64,000 nt of DNA from Methylocystis iwaonis (GCF_027925385.1 NZ_AP027142.1:602001-666000); one strand, 5' to 3'. Shown: positions 25,772 through 35,344, counted from the stretch's first letter. Program-made: numbers and translations. Notes: a model not told the origin generated them from the letters alone.

Positions 25772-28411
25772 GTGGCAGACCGTGAATTGGCCTCGATAAC
25801 AGACCCGTCCATGAACTTCAGCGCCAAAGAGAGCCAGGCCGTTCACTCGATGCTCGAAAGGGCGGCCTCGAACGACGTGGATGCGCTCACGCGTGATCTA
25901 GAAGCCTCTCCTCAGGGGCTTTCCGAGGCGGAAGCGGCGCGCCGCCTCAGGCGGCATGGGCCCAACCGCGTCGCCAGCGAAACGGGCGGCGGCGTCTTTC
26001 GCGAGTTGGCGCGCAATGTCTTCAATCCGCTGAACGGCCTTCTGCTCACGCTCGCGGTCGCTTCCTGGGCGTTGAGCGATCGACGGGCGGCGATTGTCAT
26101 CTCCGCAATGGTGATCCTCAGCGTTCTTCTTGCTTTCGTGCAGGAGCATCGCTCCAACGCCGCCGCCGCGAAGCTGCGCGCGATGGTGCGCACCCATGCC
26201 TCGGTGCGCCGTCCCGAGCGCGTCGACAGCGACGGTCCTTTCGTCGAAATCTCCCTAGAAGAGCTGGTTCCCGGAGATATTGTGCGGCTCGCCGCGGGCG
26301 ATATGATCCCGGCGGACCTTCGCATGCTGACGACGAAGGATCTCTTCGTCAATCAATCGCCCTTGACCGGCGAGTCGATGCCAGTCGAAAAATTCGCGCA
26401 TCGCGTTGCGCCGCCGGTCGATCTCTCGGAGGCCGACAATCTCGCCTTCATGGGCTCGAATGTCGTGAGCGGCTATGGCGAAGCGATTGTCGTTGTGACG
26501 GGGAGGGACACTTACTTCGGCGCCATTGCCGGTAAGATCGTCGAAGCCGATAGCTCTACGGCCTTCGATGAGAGCGTTCGAAAATTCACCTGGCTGATGA
26601 TCAGCTTCATGGCGGTCATGGCGCCGCTCGTGTTTTTTGTTAATGGCTACCTGAAAGGCGACTGGCTGGGCGCCTTTCTTTTTGCAGTCTCCGTCGCGGT
26701 CGGCCTGACCCCGGAAATGCTGCCGATGATCGTCACGGTCAATCTTGCCAAAGGCGCCATGGCGATCTCTCGCGAGAAGGTTATCGTGAAGCGCCTCAAC
26801 GCCATGCAGAACTTCGGCGCGATGGATGTGCTGTGCACAGATAAGACGGGCACGCTGACGCAGGATCGTATCATCCTCAAGCGTCACCTCGACATCTTTG
26901 GCGAAGACTCCGACCGCGTCCTGGAGTTTGCCTATCTCAATAGCCATTTCCAGTCGGGCTTGCGCAATCTCCTCGACGTCGCCGTGCTTCAACACGCAGA
27001 GATAGAAGAGCGGCTCTCGCCCCAGCACAGTTTCAAGAAGATCGACGAGATACCCTTCGATTTCGAGCGCCGCCGCCTATCGGTCGTGGTGGAGCGCGAC
27101 GACGGCGAGCGGCTTCTGATCTGCAAGGGCGCGGTCGAAGAGCTTTTCGCCGTGGCGACACGTTTCGAAGCCGCCGAGACTGAGGGCGCGCTCGATCCTT
27201 CGCATCTCGAAACAGCTAAGCGCGAAACGGCTATGCTCAACGCCGACGGCTTCCGGGTCATCGCCGTCGCCTATAAATCCGCGCCGCGCGCGCAGAGCGT
27301 TTTCACGCCCTCTGATGAGAAGGCGCTGACGCTCCTCGGCTACATCGCTTTTCTCGATCCGCCCAAGGACAGCGCCGCCCAGGCCATCGCCGATCTGCAC
27401 AACGCCGGCGTCGCCGTGAAAATCCTGACGGGCGATAACGACATCGTGACGCGCAAAATCTGCCGCGATGTCGGGCTGGACGTCGAACGCCTCGCGCTCG
27501 GCGCCGAGATCGAGGCGATGGACGACGCGACGCTTGCCGCTTGCGTTTCCGACATCACCGTCTTCGCCAAATTATCGCCGCCGCAGAAAGCGCGCGTCGT
27601 GGCCGCTCTGCGCGCCAAAGGCCATGTCGTCGGCTATCTTGGTGACGGCATCAATGACGGGCCGGCGCTGAAAGCAGGCGATGTCGGCATTTCGGTTGAC
27701 TCGGCGGTCGATATTGCACGCGAATCCGCGGATATCATCCTGCTCGAAAAGAGCCTCGCCGTCCTCAACGACGGTGTCGTCGAGGGCCGGAAAGTCTTCG
27801 CCAATATTCTGAAATATGTGCGCATGGGGGCGAGCTCCAATTTTGGAAATATGTTCAGCGTGCTCGGCGCAAGCGTTTTCCTTCCGTTCCTGCCGATGAC
27901 GCCCATTCAAATTCTCACCAACAATCTTCTTTACGATTTTTCGCAAACCGCGATCCCGACCGACGAGGTGGACGAGGAGTTTATCGCGCAGCCGCGCAAA
28001 TGGGACATTGGCGGAATCGCGAAATTCATGCTCTATCTGGGCCCCGCCAGTTCCGTCTTCGATTACGCCACCTTCATCCTTATGGTTACGGCCTTTGACG
28101 GCTGGAATAATCCAGCGCTCTTCCAGACAGGCTGGTTCGTGGAATCTCTCTTCACCCAGACGCTGATCATCCACGTCATCCGCACGAAGAAAATCCCCTT
28201 CATCGAAAGCCGGGCGAGCACGGCTCTGCTGCTGACGACTGTTCTGGTCTGCCTCATCGGCGCGGCGCTGCCCTATTCGCCCTTTGCGTCCGCCTTCGGC
28301 TTTGTGCCGCTGCCCGCATCCTATTGGCCGGCGATCGGCGTCTTCCTCATCGGCTACGCTATTCTTGCCCATATCGCCAAGACGGCCTTCTTCAAACGCT
28401 TCGGAGATTGA
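25772..28411 (+). CDS. mgtA: Magnesium-translocating P-type ATPase (MgtA/MgtB type)
   Basis: An 879-residue type IIIB P-type ATPase that imports Mg2+. In order: cation N-terminal domain (GLSEAEAARRLRRHGPNRV), actuator loop with LTGESMPVEKF, phosphorylation site DKTGTLTQD, the nucleotide-binding KGAVEELF, hinge GDGINDGPALKAGDVGISV, and C-terminal helices with LTNNLLYDFSQTAIPTD. GLTPEMLPMIVTVNL is the membrane ion-site segment of MgtA. The GTG start at 25772 follows GAGG by six bases. The 125-base upstream region is too short for a clear Mg2+-sensing leader. It is probably monocistronic. Confidence 0.95.
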   Translation: MADRELASITDPSMNFSAKESQAVHSMLERAASNDVDALTRDLEASPQGLSEAEAARRLRRHGPNRVASETGGGVFRELARNVFNPLNGLLLTLAVASWALSDRRAAIVISAMVILSVLLAFVQEHRSNAAAAKLRAMVRTHASVRRPERVDSDGPFVEISLEELVPGDIVRLAAGDMIPADLRMLTTKDLFVNQSPLTGESMPVEKFAHRVAPPVDLSEADNLAFMGSNVVSGYGEAIVVVTGRDTYFGAIAGKIVEADSSTAFDESVRKFTWLMISFMAVMAPLVFFVNGYLKGDWLGAFLFAVSVAVGLTPEMLPMIVTVNLAKGAMAISREKVIVKRLNAMQNFGAMDVLCTDKTGTLTQDRIILKRHLDIFGEDSDRVLEFAYLNSHFQSGLRNLLDVAVLQHAEIEERLSPQHSFKKIDEIPFDFERRRLSVVVERDDGERLLICKGAVEELFAVATRFEAAETEGALDPSHLETAKRETAMLNADGFRVIAVAYKSAPRAQSVFTPSDEKALTLLGYIAFLDPPKDSAAQAIADLHNAGVAVKILTGDNDIVTRKICRDVGLDVERLALGAEIEAMDDATLAACVSDITVFAKLSPPQKARVVAALRAKGHVVGYLGDGINDGPALKAGDVGISVDSAVDIARESADIILLEKSLAVLNDGVVEGRKVFANILKYVRMGASSNFGNMFSVLGASVFLPFLPMTPIQILTNNLLYDFSQTAIPTDEVDEEFIAQPRKWDIGGIAKFMLYLGPASSVFDYATFILMVTAFDGWNNPALFQTGWFVESLFTQTLIIHVIRTKKIPFIESRASTALLLTTVLVCLIGAALPYSPFASAFGFVPLPASYWPAIGVFLIGYAILAHIAKTAFFKRFGD

Positions 28412-28494
28412 TCCAGGCAAGCGCAACGGGAGACAAAGACGCGCCCGCCCGCTTGGCCGGGAACAAAGCCGTGATCGAAGGGATTTAAGGGCTT

Positions 28495-28538
28495 CTAGCG
28501 CGCGTTCCGCTCGCATGGATCAGCGGAATGCGCTCTAG
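28495..28538. repeat. Imperfect intergenic palindrome
   Basis: CTAGCGCGCGTTCCGCT is mirrored by AGCGGAATGCGCTCTAG around a 10-base centre, with one or two unpaired bases. It is a hairpin-type repeat between mgtA and the sugar dehydrogenase gene and could act as a weak bidirectional terminator. Confidence 0.55.
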
Positions 28539-28564
28539 GACGTCTTTCCCTTCGGAGGACGCCG

Positions 28565-29779
28565 ATGCGGCGCATGCTCCTTGCCACTCTTGTTTTCGCC
28601 TGCGCGCTTGTCCTTGCGGGTGCGCTCGCGCTCACCCAGCGCCCGCGCGAGCCGCAACGCGCAAGAAGCGCGGCGGAGATCGACGCGATCCTCGAGGGTC
28701 TGCGTGTGCCGGAAGATTTTTCCATCTCCCTATATGCGCGTGCGCCGGGCGCGCGCACCATCGCCGTGGGGCCGAGAGGGAAAGTGATTTTCATCGGCAC
28801 AGGCGTCGATAACATCGTCTATGCGCTGACGCCCGGCGGCGGTCACGGGGTTCGTGTGGAACGCCTGGAGCTGGCCTTCGAGTTCGATCTGCCGCACGGC
28901 CTGTGCTTTTCGCCGGAGGGAACGCTTTTCATTGTCGAACGCAACCGCGTCCTCAGCATTCCGAACGCGGAAGAAGAATGGCGCCGGCCGCATGCGCGCA
29001 TTGTCGTTGCGAAGGGCGACCTCATCCCGCGTCAGGAGGAAAGCGACGGCCATACGTTGCGCGTCTGCCGCGTGGGGCCGGATGGCAAGCTTTATATTTC
29101 GCTCGGCCAACCCTATGACGTCGCGCCGAAGGAGAAGCTCGCCTTCTACGAGCGCACCGGCGTCGGCGGGATCATCCGCATGAATCCCGACGGCTCTAAA
29201 CGCGACGTTTTCGCGCGCGGCGTGCGTAATTCAGTGGGCATGGATTTCAACCCTGCCGATGGGTCGCTCTGGTTCACCGACAATCAGACGAATGAGCTGG
29301 GGGACGACAAGCCGCCCGGCGAATTGAACCGCGCGCCGATCCCCTGGCTGCACTTCGGCTTTCCCTGGTACGGCGGCGGGCATGTGCGCACGGCGGAATA
29401 TGCGTTGGATGAGCCACCGCCGGGCGTCATCTTTCCGGAGGTGGAGGAAGAAGCCCACGCCGCTGACCTCGGCATGGTTTTTTACACGGGCGACACTTTC
29501 CCGAAAAAATATCGGGGCGGCATTTTCTCGGCCCAGCACGGCTCGGGCGCCCGGACGCAGCCGGTCGGCGCGCGGCTGATGTTCACGCGCCCCGGGCCGG
29601 ATGGAACGGGCGGCGTCAGCGAACCTTTCGTCGAAGGTTGGAACAAGGGCTCGATGCCCTATCTCGGCACCCCGGTCGACGTGGCGCAGACGCCCCATGG
29701 CGATCTTCTTGTCACGGACGACGAGAATGGCGCGATTTATCGGATCAGCTACGGGCGCTCGATTATCGCCGGCGAGTGA
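28565..29779 (+). CDS. PQQ-dependent sugar dehydrogenase-like beta-propeller protein
   Basis: A 404-residue exported protein. An N-terminal signal anchor (MLLATLVFACALVLAGALAL) is followed by a six-bladed beta-propeller of the soluble glucose/sorbosone dehydrogenase family. Recognisable blocks are FDLPHGLCFSPEGTLFIVER, KLYISLGQPYDVAP, ARGVRNSVGMDFNPADGSLW and FTDNQTNELGDD. The family oxidises aldoses or sorbosone with PQQ in the periplasm, but several members have other roles. GGAGG lies six bases before the ATG at 28565. The pirin gene follows 66 bases downstream on the same strand. Confidence 0.88.
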   Translation: MRRMLLATLVFACALVLAGALALTQRPREPQRARSAAEIDAILEGLRVPEDFSISLYARAPGARTIAVGPRGKVIFIGTGVDNIVYALTPGGGHGVRVERLELAFEFDLPHGLCFSPEGTLFIVERNRVLSIPNAEEEWRRPHARIVVAKGDLIPRQEESDGHTLRVCRVGPDGKLYISLGQPYDVAPKEKLAFYERTGVGGIIRMNPDGSKRDVFARGVRNSVGMDFNPADGSLWFTDNQTNELGDDKPPGELNRAPIPWLHFGFPWYGGGHVRTAEYALDEPPPGVIFPEVEEEAHAADLGMVFYTGDTFPKKYRGGIFSAQHGSGARTQPVGARLMFTRPGPDGTGGVSEPFVEGWNKGSMPYLGTPVDVAQTPHGDLLVTDDENGAIYRISYGRSIIAGE

Positions 29780-29845
29780 CGGCGCGGCATTGCCGTTTGG
29801 CAGGCGCGGGGCCATTTGCTTGGAAAGCAAGCGAGTTGGAGCGGG

Positions 29846-30553
29846 ATGATGCAAGTTGCGATCAGAAAGGCCGCCGAGCGGGGAATGGCTGACTTCGGCT
29901 GGCTCGACAGCCGCCACAGCTTTTCCTTCGGTCAATATTTCGACCCCGACCATATGGGCTTCGGCCCGCTGCGGGTCATCAATGAGGACCGCGTCGCGCC
30001 GGGGGGCGGCTTTCCCACCCATCCGCACAAGGACATGGAGATCATCTCCTATGTGCTCGACGGCGCGCTCGCGCATAAGGACAGCACGGGCGTCGGCTCG
30101 ATCGTCCGCGCGGGCGACGTGCAGCGCATGAGCGCCGGGACCGGCGTGCGCCACAGCGAGTATAACGCCTCGGATCGCGCCCCCGCCCATTTCCTGCAAA
30201 TCTGGATTCTGCCGGAACGCGAGGGCCTCGCGCCGGGCTATGAGCAGAAGCGTTTCGGGCCGCAGGAGAAGCGCGGCCGCCTGCGTCTCATCGCGTCACA
30301 CGACGGACGCGATGGCTCGCTCACCATCCATCAGGATGTCGACCTCTACGCAACTCTGCTGGCTTCCGGCGAAAGCGTGTCCCACCAGGTGGCGCCGGGC
30401 CGGGCCGCCTGGGTGCAGGTCGCGCGCGGGCATGTCATGGTGAATGGCGAACGCCTGGAGGCCGGCGACGGGATCGCGGTGAGCGAGGCGGACGCCATTC
30501 GTCTCGAAGGGCGCGACGACGCCGAGGCGCTGGTCTTCGATATGGCGGTCTGA
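29846..30553 (+). CDS. Pirin family protein (YhhW-like bicupin)
   Basis: A 235-residue bicupin. The N-terminal cupin has FDPDHMGFGPLRVINEDRVA, the metal-binding histidines in FPTHPHKDMEIISYV and the later RMSAGTGVRHSE. The C-terminal half begins near RLRLIASHDGRDGS. Pirins of this type bind iron and some show quercetin 2,3-dioxygenase activity in vitro; the cellular role is unclear. The start is the first of two adjacent ATG codons at 29846-29851, after GGAGCGGG. It shares the strand and probably the transcript of the upstream sugar dehydrogenase. Confidence 0.92.
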   Translation: MMQVAIRKAAERGMADFGWLDSRHSFSFGQYFDPDHMGFGPLRVINEDRVAPGGGFPTHPHKDMEIISYVLDGALAHKDSTGVGSIVRAGDVQRMSAGTGVRHSEYNASDRAPAHFLQIWILPEREGLAPGYEQKRFGPQEKRGRLRLIASHDGRDGSLTIHQDVDLYATLLASGESVSHQVAPGRAAWVQVARGHVMVNGERLEAGDGIAVSEADAIRLEGRDDAEALVFDMAV

Positions 30554-30557
30554 GCCC

Positions 30558-31370
30558 TCACTCCAAATGCGCCGGCGCCTCGAAAGCTTCCCTTTCAGTG
30601 ATGATGGTTAGCGTGGCGTTGGCGCTTTTGGGTTTGGGGCCAGTCGAGAATAACGTCAGCGCGAAATTTGCGCCTTCGCGCTTGCTCTCGATAAAGAGCG
30701 GATCCGCGACTTCGGCGAAAACGTCCTGGACCCTACCGGGCCCGGTGACGCTCAACCGCCAGGAGTCGCCGTCCTTCTTCAATGACAATCGTTTGGCCGC
30801 TTCCGCCCCGCTGATCTTCACCGGAACGCGCTTCTCGGCGGCGTTGATCACGCTCGCAAAGGGCGAGGCGCCGGACTGTGGCAGCGCCAGGGAAAGCCCG
30901 GCTTTTGCGGGCAGGCAGATTTTGCCGCAGGCCGCGTAGTCGAGGTCGAGGGCGAGCGTCACCGGCGCCTTCGGGTCCTTCGGCGTGACCTTGAGGGGGA
31001 AGATCACGGTCTCGTCGTAGCCCGCGACAATCGTGCCCGCTTCGTCCAGATGCTTCGGCGTCGGAAAGGCGGTTTCGACCTTGGCGACATTGATCGATTT
31101 CGAGAAATCGAAGACGGGCGGCGAGCCCGCTTCGCCTGGCTGACGCCAATAGGTGGCGGTCTTGGGCGCGAGGCTGATTTCGACGCCAGCGCGATAGGCG
31201 GCCCCTTCCAGCGGGCCGGCGGAGAGCAGCCTGACAGCAGAAACCGTTCCCTTGGCCGGCGCTGTCGCGAAAGCGGGCTCGGCGGCCCGCGCCGGCGCGA
31301 AGGCCAGCGCCGCGGCGAGCGTGGCTGTGCAGGCGAAAAAGACGCGCATCTTCGGCTTTGGCGTAGTCAT
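30558..31370 (-). CDS. Periplasmic DsbD N-terminal-domain protein
   Basis: A 270-residue exported protein. It has a signal peptide (VFFACTATLAAALAFAPARA) and an immunoglobulin-like DsbD-alpha domain, with TATYWRQPGEAGSPPVFDFS and the cysteine pair in DYAACGKICLPAKAGL. In DsbD these two cysteines pass electrons from the membrane domain to periplasmic partners. Here the membrane domain is absent, so this would be a stand-alone periplasmic thiol carrier or chaperone for a separate CcdA/ScsB-like protein. It converges on the pirin gene and is divergent from yqgE. Confidence 0.85.
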   Translation of the reverse strand: MTTPKPKMRVFFACTATLAAALAFAPARAAEPAFATAPAKGTVSAVRLLSAGPLEGAAYRAGVEISLAPKTATYWRQPGEAGSPPVFDFSKSINVAKVETAFPTPKHLDEAGTIVAGYDETVIFPLKVTPKDPKAPVTLALDLDYAACGKICLPAKAGLSLALPQSGASPFASVINAAEKRVPVKISGAEAAKRLSLKKDGDSWRLSVTGPGRVQDVFAEVADPLFIESKREGANFALTLFSTGPKPKSANATLTIITEREAFEAPAHLE

Positions 31371-31448
31371 CGGGTCTGGTTTCCGGTCGGCTGGCGCGAT
31401 TTATCCACGCCGCTTGTTAAGGGGGCGTTGCGGGCGTAGCATGAAGCT

Positions 31449-32093
31449 ATGAGTAGGTTGCGCCCCAAGCAAGTTTCCGAAGAGTCTTCCGCTGGCGACG
31501 CTCGGACTCCCGGCCGAAGATATCTGGACGGGCAGTTGCTGGTGGCGATGCCCGGCATGACGGACGAGCGTTTTGCGCGCTCGGTGATCTATCTCTGTGC
31601 GCATTCGGAAGAAGGCGCGATGGGCATCGTCGTCAACCAACCTGCTCGGGTGAAGAACTTCCCCGATCTCCTCGTGCAACTGCAAGTGATCGCGCCTGAA
31701 GAGCGGATCAGGCTGCCGAGCGGCGCCGAGGAGATTCAGGTGCTCTCCGGCGGCCCGGTGCAGACCGACCGCGGCTTCGTGCTGCATTCGCCGGATTTCT
31801 TCCTGGACAATTCGACCCTGCCAATCGACGACGGCGTGTCGCTCACGGCGACAATCGACATTCTGCGCGCCATCGCCGCGGGCGAGGGGCCGCACCATGC
31901 GCTGCTCGCGCTCGGCTATGCGGGCTGGGACGCCGGACAGCTCGAGGACGAAATTCAAAAGAACGGTTGGTTGCATTGCCCGGCCGATCCGGCGCTGCTG
32001 TTCGATCGGGACCTCGGCAGCAAATATGTGCGCGCCCTGCGGTCCATGGGGGTCGATTTGGAGCGGCTGTCGTCCATCTCGGGGCACGCGTAG
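31449..32093 (+). CDS. YqgE/AlgH family protein
   Basis: A 214-residue protein of the UPF0301/AlgH family. It is recognised by [20 protein letters not shown], then [32 protein letters not shown] and [15 protein letters not shown]. The role is unsettled (AlgH was named for alginate regulation in Pseudomonas). An N-terminal extension of about 25 residues precedes the conserved core, and the ATG at 31449 is the only good start. It is divergent from the DsbD-N-like gene. Confidence 0.93.
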   Translation: MSRLRPKQVSEESSAGDARTPGRRYLDGQLLVAMPGMTDERFARSVIYLCAHSEEGAMGIVVNQPARVKNFPDLLVQLQVIAPEERIRLPSGAEEIQVLSGGPVQTDRGFVLHSPDFFLDNSTLPIDDGVSLTATIDILRAIAAGEGPHHALLALGYAGWDAGQLEDEIQKNGWLHCPADPALLFDRDLGSKYVRALRSMGVDLERLSSISGHA

Positions 32094-32477
32094 CGGTTGG
32101 ATGCGTGGCTGAGACCGTTTCCGTTTGAATAGCTCGCACTGGGGCATGTCATTCCCGGCGGGCTGAAAGCCCGACCGGGAATCCAGAGCCGCAAGAGCGC
32201 TGGTTCTGCTCCGGATTCCCGATCGCGCTACGCGCGTCGGGAATGACCGATCAAGCGGTTTGAGTATGATACGCGCATCCTAAACCGCTGATAAAGTGGC
32301 GATGACGCCCCTCGTGCTTCGAGACGCCTGCTGCGCAGGCTCCTCAGCATGAGGAGCTTCTGCAATTTCGTCAAACACTTAGGCCTCATCCTGAGGAGCA
32401 AGCGACGCTCGCGTCTCGAAGGACGAGGCCGCCTCGGAGGTTTGTCAACGATGCGCGCCTGAGCCGTGCATCTTTGT
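32094..32477. repeat. Repeat-filled intergenic region with MITE-like element copy 1 (32112-32273)
   Basis: The 384 bases hold no gene. Positions 32112-32273 form a nested inverted repeat: outer CCGTTTGA/TCAAGCGG, then GTCATTCCCG/CGGGAATGAC, then ATCCAGAGC/GCTCCGGAT. The same element, with the same flanking TTGAATAGCTCGCA, recurs at 44116-44286. Positions 32310-32430 carry a second, unrelated palindromic repeat type (CCTCAGCATGAGGAG and GCGTCTCGAAGGACGAGG). Confidence 0.75.
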
Positions 32478-33527
32478 TTACGGCGCTGGATTGCTGTGAA
32501 GCTGGTGGATCTCGTCGATCCGCGCTTCGATCTCCGGCGTGATCTCGATGCTCTCTGAATCCAGATCGGTTCGAAGCTGCGCCATCGTGGTGGCGCCGAT
32601 GATGTTCGAGGTCACGAAGGGGCGCGACGTGACATAAGCCAGGGCAAGCTGCGCCGGGTCGACGCCGATCTCTTTGGCGAGCGTGAGATAGGCGCCGATC
32701 GCCGCCTCGACCCCCGGCGTTTCATAGCGCTGGCCGCGTTCGAAGAGCGTCGTGCGCGCGCCGGGCGGCCTTGCCCCGCCCTGATATTTGCCGGTGAGAT
32801 AGCCCTGCGCGAGGGGCGAATAGGCAAGGAGGCCGACGGCCTCGCGCTCGGCAAATTCGGCGAGGCCCATCTCGAACGTGCGGTTGATCAGATTATAGGC
32901 GTTCTGAATCGAGACGACCCTCGGGCCGTGGCCGAGCTCCGCCGCACGCAGGAAGCGCGCGACGCCCCAAGGCGTCTCATTGGATAGGCCGATGTGGCGG
33001 ACCTTGCCGGCCTTCACCAGCTCGTTCAGCGCGTCCAGCGTCTCTTCGATCGAAACTTCAGGGCGCTTGGAGGGCGGCCGATAGGTCGTCCCGCCGGCGC
33101 CCCAGAGCGGCAAAGAGCGGTCGGGCCAGTGCAACTGGTAGAGATCGACATAATCGGTCTGCAGGCGCTTCAGCGAGCCCTCGATCGCAAAATGGATATT
33201 CTTACGGTCGAGGACCGTGCCCCCGCCCCCGTCGCGCAGCCAATGCGCCTCGCCGCGCCCGGTGACCTTGGTGGCGATGATCACCTTGTCGCGGTTTTTG
33301 CGCGAGGCCAGCCACGAGCCGATGATGCGCTCGGTCGAGCCTTGCGTCTCCGGGCGCGGGGGGATCGAATAGATTTCCGCCGTGTCGATGAAGTTGACGC
33401 CGCGCGATAGCGCATAGTCGAGCTGCGCGTGGCCTTCCGCCTCGGTGTTCTGCTGGCCCCAGGTCATGGAGCCAAGACAAATGGCCGAGACGGAGAGGTC
33501 GGTGGCTCCAAGTTTTCGGTATTCCAT
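32478..33527 (-). CDS. Aldo/keto reductase (Tas-like)
   Basis: A 349-residue NADP(H)-dependent aldo/keto reductase. MEYRKLGATDLSVSAICLGS and MTWGQQNTEAEGHAQLDYAL match the Tas subgroup. Catalytic residues are Asp/Tyr in NFIDTAEIYSIPP, Lys in VIIATKVTGRG and His in DLYQLHWPDRS. The NADP-binding end is in SNIIGATTMAQL. The substrate is unknown; Tas-like proteins reduce diverse aldehydes and ketones. It lies 8 bases downstream of the degenerate ParA-like gene and may share its transcript. Confidence 0.94.
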   Translation of the reverse strand: MEYRKLGATDLSVSAICLGSMTWGQQNTEAEGHAQLDYALSRGVNFIDTAEIYSIPPRPETQGSTERIIGSWLASRKNRDKVIIATKVTGRGEAHWLRDGGGGTVLDRKNIHFAIEGSLKRLQTDYVDLYQLHWPDRSLPLWGAGGTTYRPPSKRPEVSIEETLDALNELVKAGKVRHIGLSNETPWGVARFLRAAELGHGPRVVSIQNAYNLINRTFEMGLAEFAEREAVGLLAYSPLAQGYLTGKYQGGARPPGARTTLFERGQRYETPGVEAAIGAYLTLAKEIGVDPAQLALAYVTSRPFVTSNIIGATTMAQLRTDLDSESIEITPEIEARIDEIHQLHSNPAP

Positions 33528-33535
33528 ATCGCGCC

Positions 33536-34249
33536 CTAACGGAGAAATTCGCTCGATTGCAGATTCATGCGCAATTCGAAGCTCTGAAATTGCGTGAAGA
33601 TCGGGAGAAGCCAGGCTTTCAGCGCCGCGCGCACGACGATGGATATATGGGGTGGCGGCGCGTGCAAGAAGGTCGACAGCGAGAGTTCGGCGTCGTCGAG
33701 GGCCGCGGCGATGGCGCTTTCGAGCTTCGGGATCACCAATTTCCCGCGCGCGGGGTAGCGGGCGAGGATGTCGTGCGCCTCGGCGCGCAGCGGCGCAGCC
33801 CCCTCATTGTGGATGACCGTCAGCCACAAATTCGGCCAGGTGGTGTTGAGCAGCCGGGCGTTGCTCGCAGCCGTCTGCGAACTGTCGGCCTGGAAGAGAA
33901 TGATCGGTTCAACGCCGGCGCGGCGCGCCTCCTCCAGAAAGCCGATTTCGGCGATCGTGGCGAAGAGCTGGTCGTAGGAGCGGCTCCAGACGTCGACGAT
34001 CTTGGGGGCGTCGTCGGCGACCAGCAGGCGGTCGAACAGGGAAATCTGTCCCTTGACGTCGCCAATATCGACAACGCGCGCGACCTTCGGAAAAAGCAAG
34101 GCGTAGTTAGGCTCGCGCGAATCCGTGTCGAAACCTTCGACAGGGACCCCGCGCGAGAGATAATAATCGGTCAGCAGCCGCGCCGCAGTTGTCACGCCAG
34201 TGCGTGAGTGCGGCGAGCAGACGAAGAAGACGAGGGTGCGGCGACTCAT
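33536..34249 (-). CDS. ParA/MinD-like protein with degenerate P-loop
   Basis: A 237-residue protein that aligns along its length with the adjacent ParA-like ATPase (34285-35139). The shared pattern is ARLLTDYYLSRGVPVEGFDT versus ARAVLDFLSLNNLDARAFDT, then KIVDVWSRSYDQLFATIAEIGFL, and an IPKLE/IPKLG block near the C-terminal third. Where the partner has KGGVGKTT, this copy reads HSRTGVTT, so both P-loop lysines are gone and ATP hydrolysis is unlikely. It may be a non-catalytic partner of the first protein. The start is ATG 34247-34249. I do not know its function. Confidence 0.8.
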   Translation of the reverse strand: MSRRTLVFFVCSPHSRTGVTTAARLLTDYYLSRGVPVEGFDTDSREPNYALLFPKVARVVDIGDVKGQISLFDRLLVADDAPKIVDVWSRSYDQLFATIAEIGFLEEARRAGVEPIILFQADSSQTAASNARLLNTTWPNLWLTVIHNEGAAPLRAEAHDILARYPARGKLVIPKLESAIAAALDDAELSLSTFLHAPPPHISIVVRAALKAWLLPIFTQFQSFELRMNLQSSEFLR

Positions 34250-34284
34250 TTCATCCTCTTGACGAGGGCGACGCCGCCTTCGTC

Positions 34285-35139
34285 TCAACGTGCCTTGGCC
34301 ACACCCGATGTGACGAGATCGAGAAGTCCGACCCGCTCGAATTCATCCGCGACTCTCGCGAGCCATGTGCGCACGTAACCGCGCAGGACGAAAGAGTGAT
34401 CCGCCGGTTCGCCTTCCGCCGTCTGATTGGCGATGAAGGTCGAATAGGGCGTCCCTGCGAGCTCGACCTGTTCATATGCCAATTCGCCGAGCTTCGGGAT
34501 GGTGATCTCGCCTGTGGTGTTCACGTCCTCGAAATATTTCGAGTGGGTCTGGGGGTCCCATTCGAAGAAGGTCGTGTCGTTCACATGGTTCTTCACCATG
34601 AAGTAGTTGGCGTCGGACATATAGGGCGCGATCTCGGCGATCTCGTCGAGCGAGGCGATCGAGGGGCCGATGACGTGGAGCAGGATGAAGCGGAATTCGC
34701 CTGCTTTCACCGCGTCGAAAAAGCCGATCTCGTCGAGCGCTTCGAGCGCGGGGCTCAAGCCGCCGGCGCGCACGTCGATCACGCTGACCTTCGCTTGCGA
34801 CGAATTCAGCGTGTCGATGATCTTCATCTGATCGGCGGTCGACGTCAGATCGACGATCATCGTCTCTTCCGGATGGAAGCGATACAGCGTCCCGCGCGGC
34901 GTCTCGGTGTCGAAGGCGCGGGCGTCGAGATTGTTGAGGGAAAGAAAGTCGAGGACCGCGCGCGCGATCGTCGTCTTCCCGACGCCGCCCTTGTCGGCGC
35001 CAACGACTATGACCGTTGGTTTCATAATCGCTCCCGAGGATTGCTGAGGCGGCGTGATTTCTCTCACGTCGCGGCGCGGCTCCGGCTCCTTTTTCGGAGG
35101 CGGCGTTTCTTTCGCGGTCTTTATTGGCCTTTTTACCAT
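34285..35139 (-). CDS. ParA/MinD-like P-loop ATPase
   Basis: A 284-residue protein with a basic, proline-rich N-terminal tail of about 38 residues, then a deviant Walker A P-loop (VVGADKGGVGKTTIARAVLD). The switch-like Asp is in VSVIDVRAGGLSPAL. ATPases of this class dimerise on membranes or DNA and position other components. No ParB-like, chemotaxis, cellulose or septum gene is adjacent, so its cargo is unknown. GAGGAG lies six bases before the ATG at 35137-35139. It is first in a leftward unit with its degenerate paralogue and diverges from the sulfur operon. Confidence 0.85.
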   Translation of the reverse strand: MVKRPIKTAKETPPPKKEPEPRRDVREITPPQQSSGAIMKPTVIVVGADKGGVGKTTIARAVLDFLSLNNLDARAFDTETPRGTLYRFHPEETMIVDLTSTADQMKIIDTLNSSQAKVSVIDVRAGGLSPALEALDEIGFFDAVKAGEFRFILLHVIGPSIASLDEIAEIAPYMSDANYFMVKNHVNDTTFFEWDPQTHSKYFEDVNTTGEITIPKLGELAYEQVELAGTPYSTFIANQTAEGEPADHSFVLRGYVRTWLARVADEFERVGLLDLVTSGVAKAR

Positions 35140-35315
35140 GAGGTCTCCTCTGGCGATGAGCGCAGCCCTTTCGCTCACCGCTCCGATTGGTCACCTGATT
35201 CTTAACAAACATGGATTCTGGCCGCTTGTCATGTCCCAGCTATGAAATTTGGCGGCGCCATATTTAACAGCAAACAGATGTGATTTTAGTCCATATGGCA
35301 TATTTTAGAAGTGAA

Positions 35316-35344
35316 TTGACTTACGTGCGATTTAGAGTATCTAA
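35316..35344 (+). promoter_or_regulatory. Predicted promoter and overlapping operator-like palindrome of the sulfur operon
   Basis: TTGACT (35316-35321), a 16-base spacer and TATCTA (35338-35343) form a good housekeeping-type promoter in the AT-rich gap upstream of the ferredoxin gene. The perfect palindrome TTAGAGTATCTAA (35332-35344) covers the -10 element. A second inverted repeat, CGTTC...GAACG, follows at about 35346-35363. A repressor bound here would block the promoter; its identity is unknown. Confidence 0.5.

Noticed and set aside
32310..32430. Possible CRISPR-like repeat cluster
   Set aside because: The short similar blocks are inverted, not direct, and irregularly spaced, and there are no spacers of constant length or cas genes.
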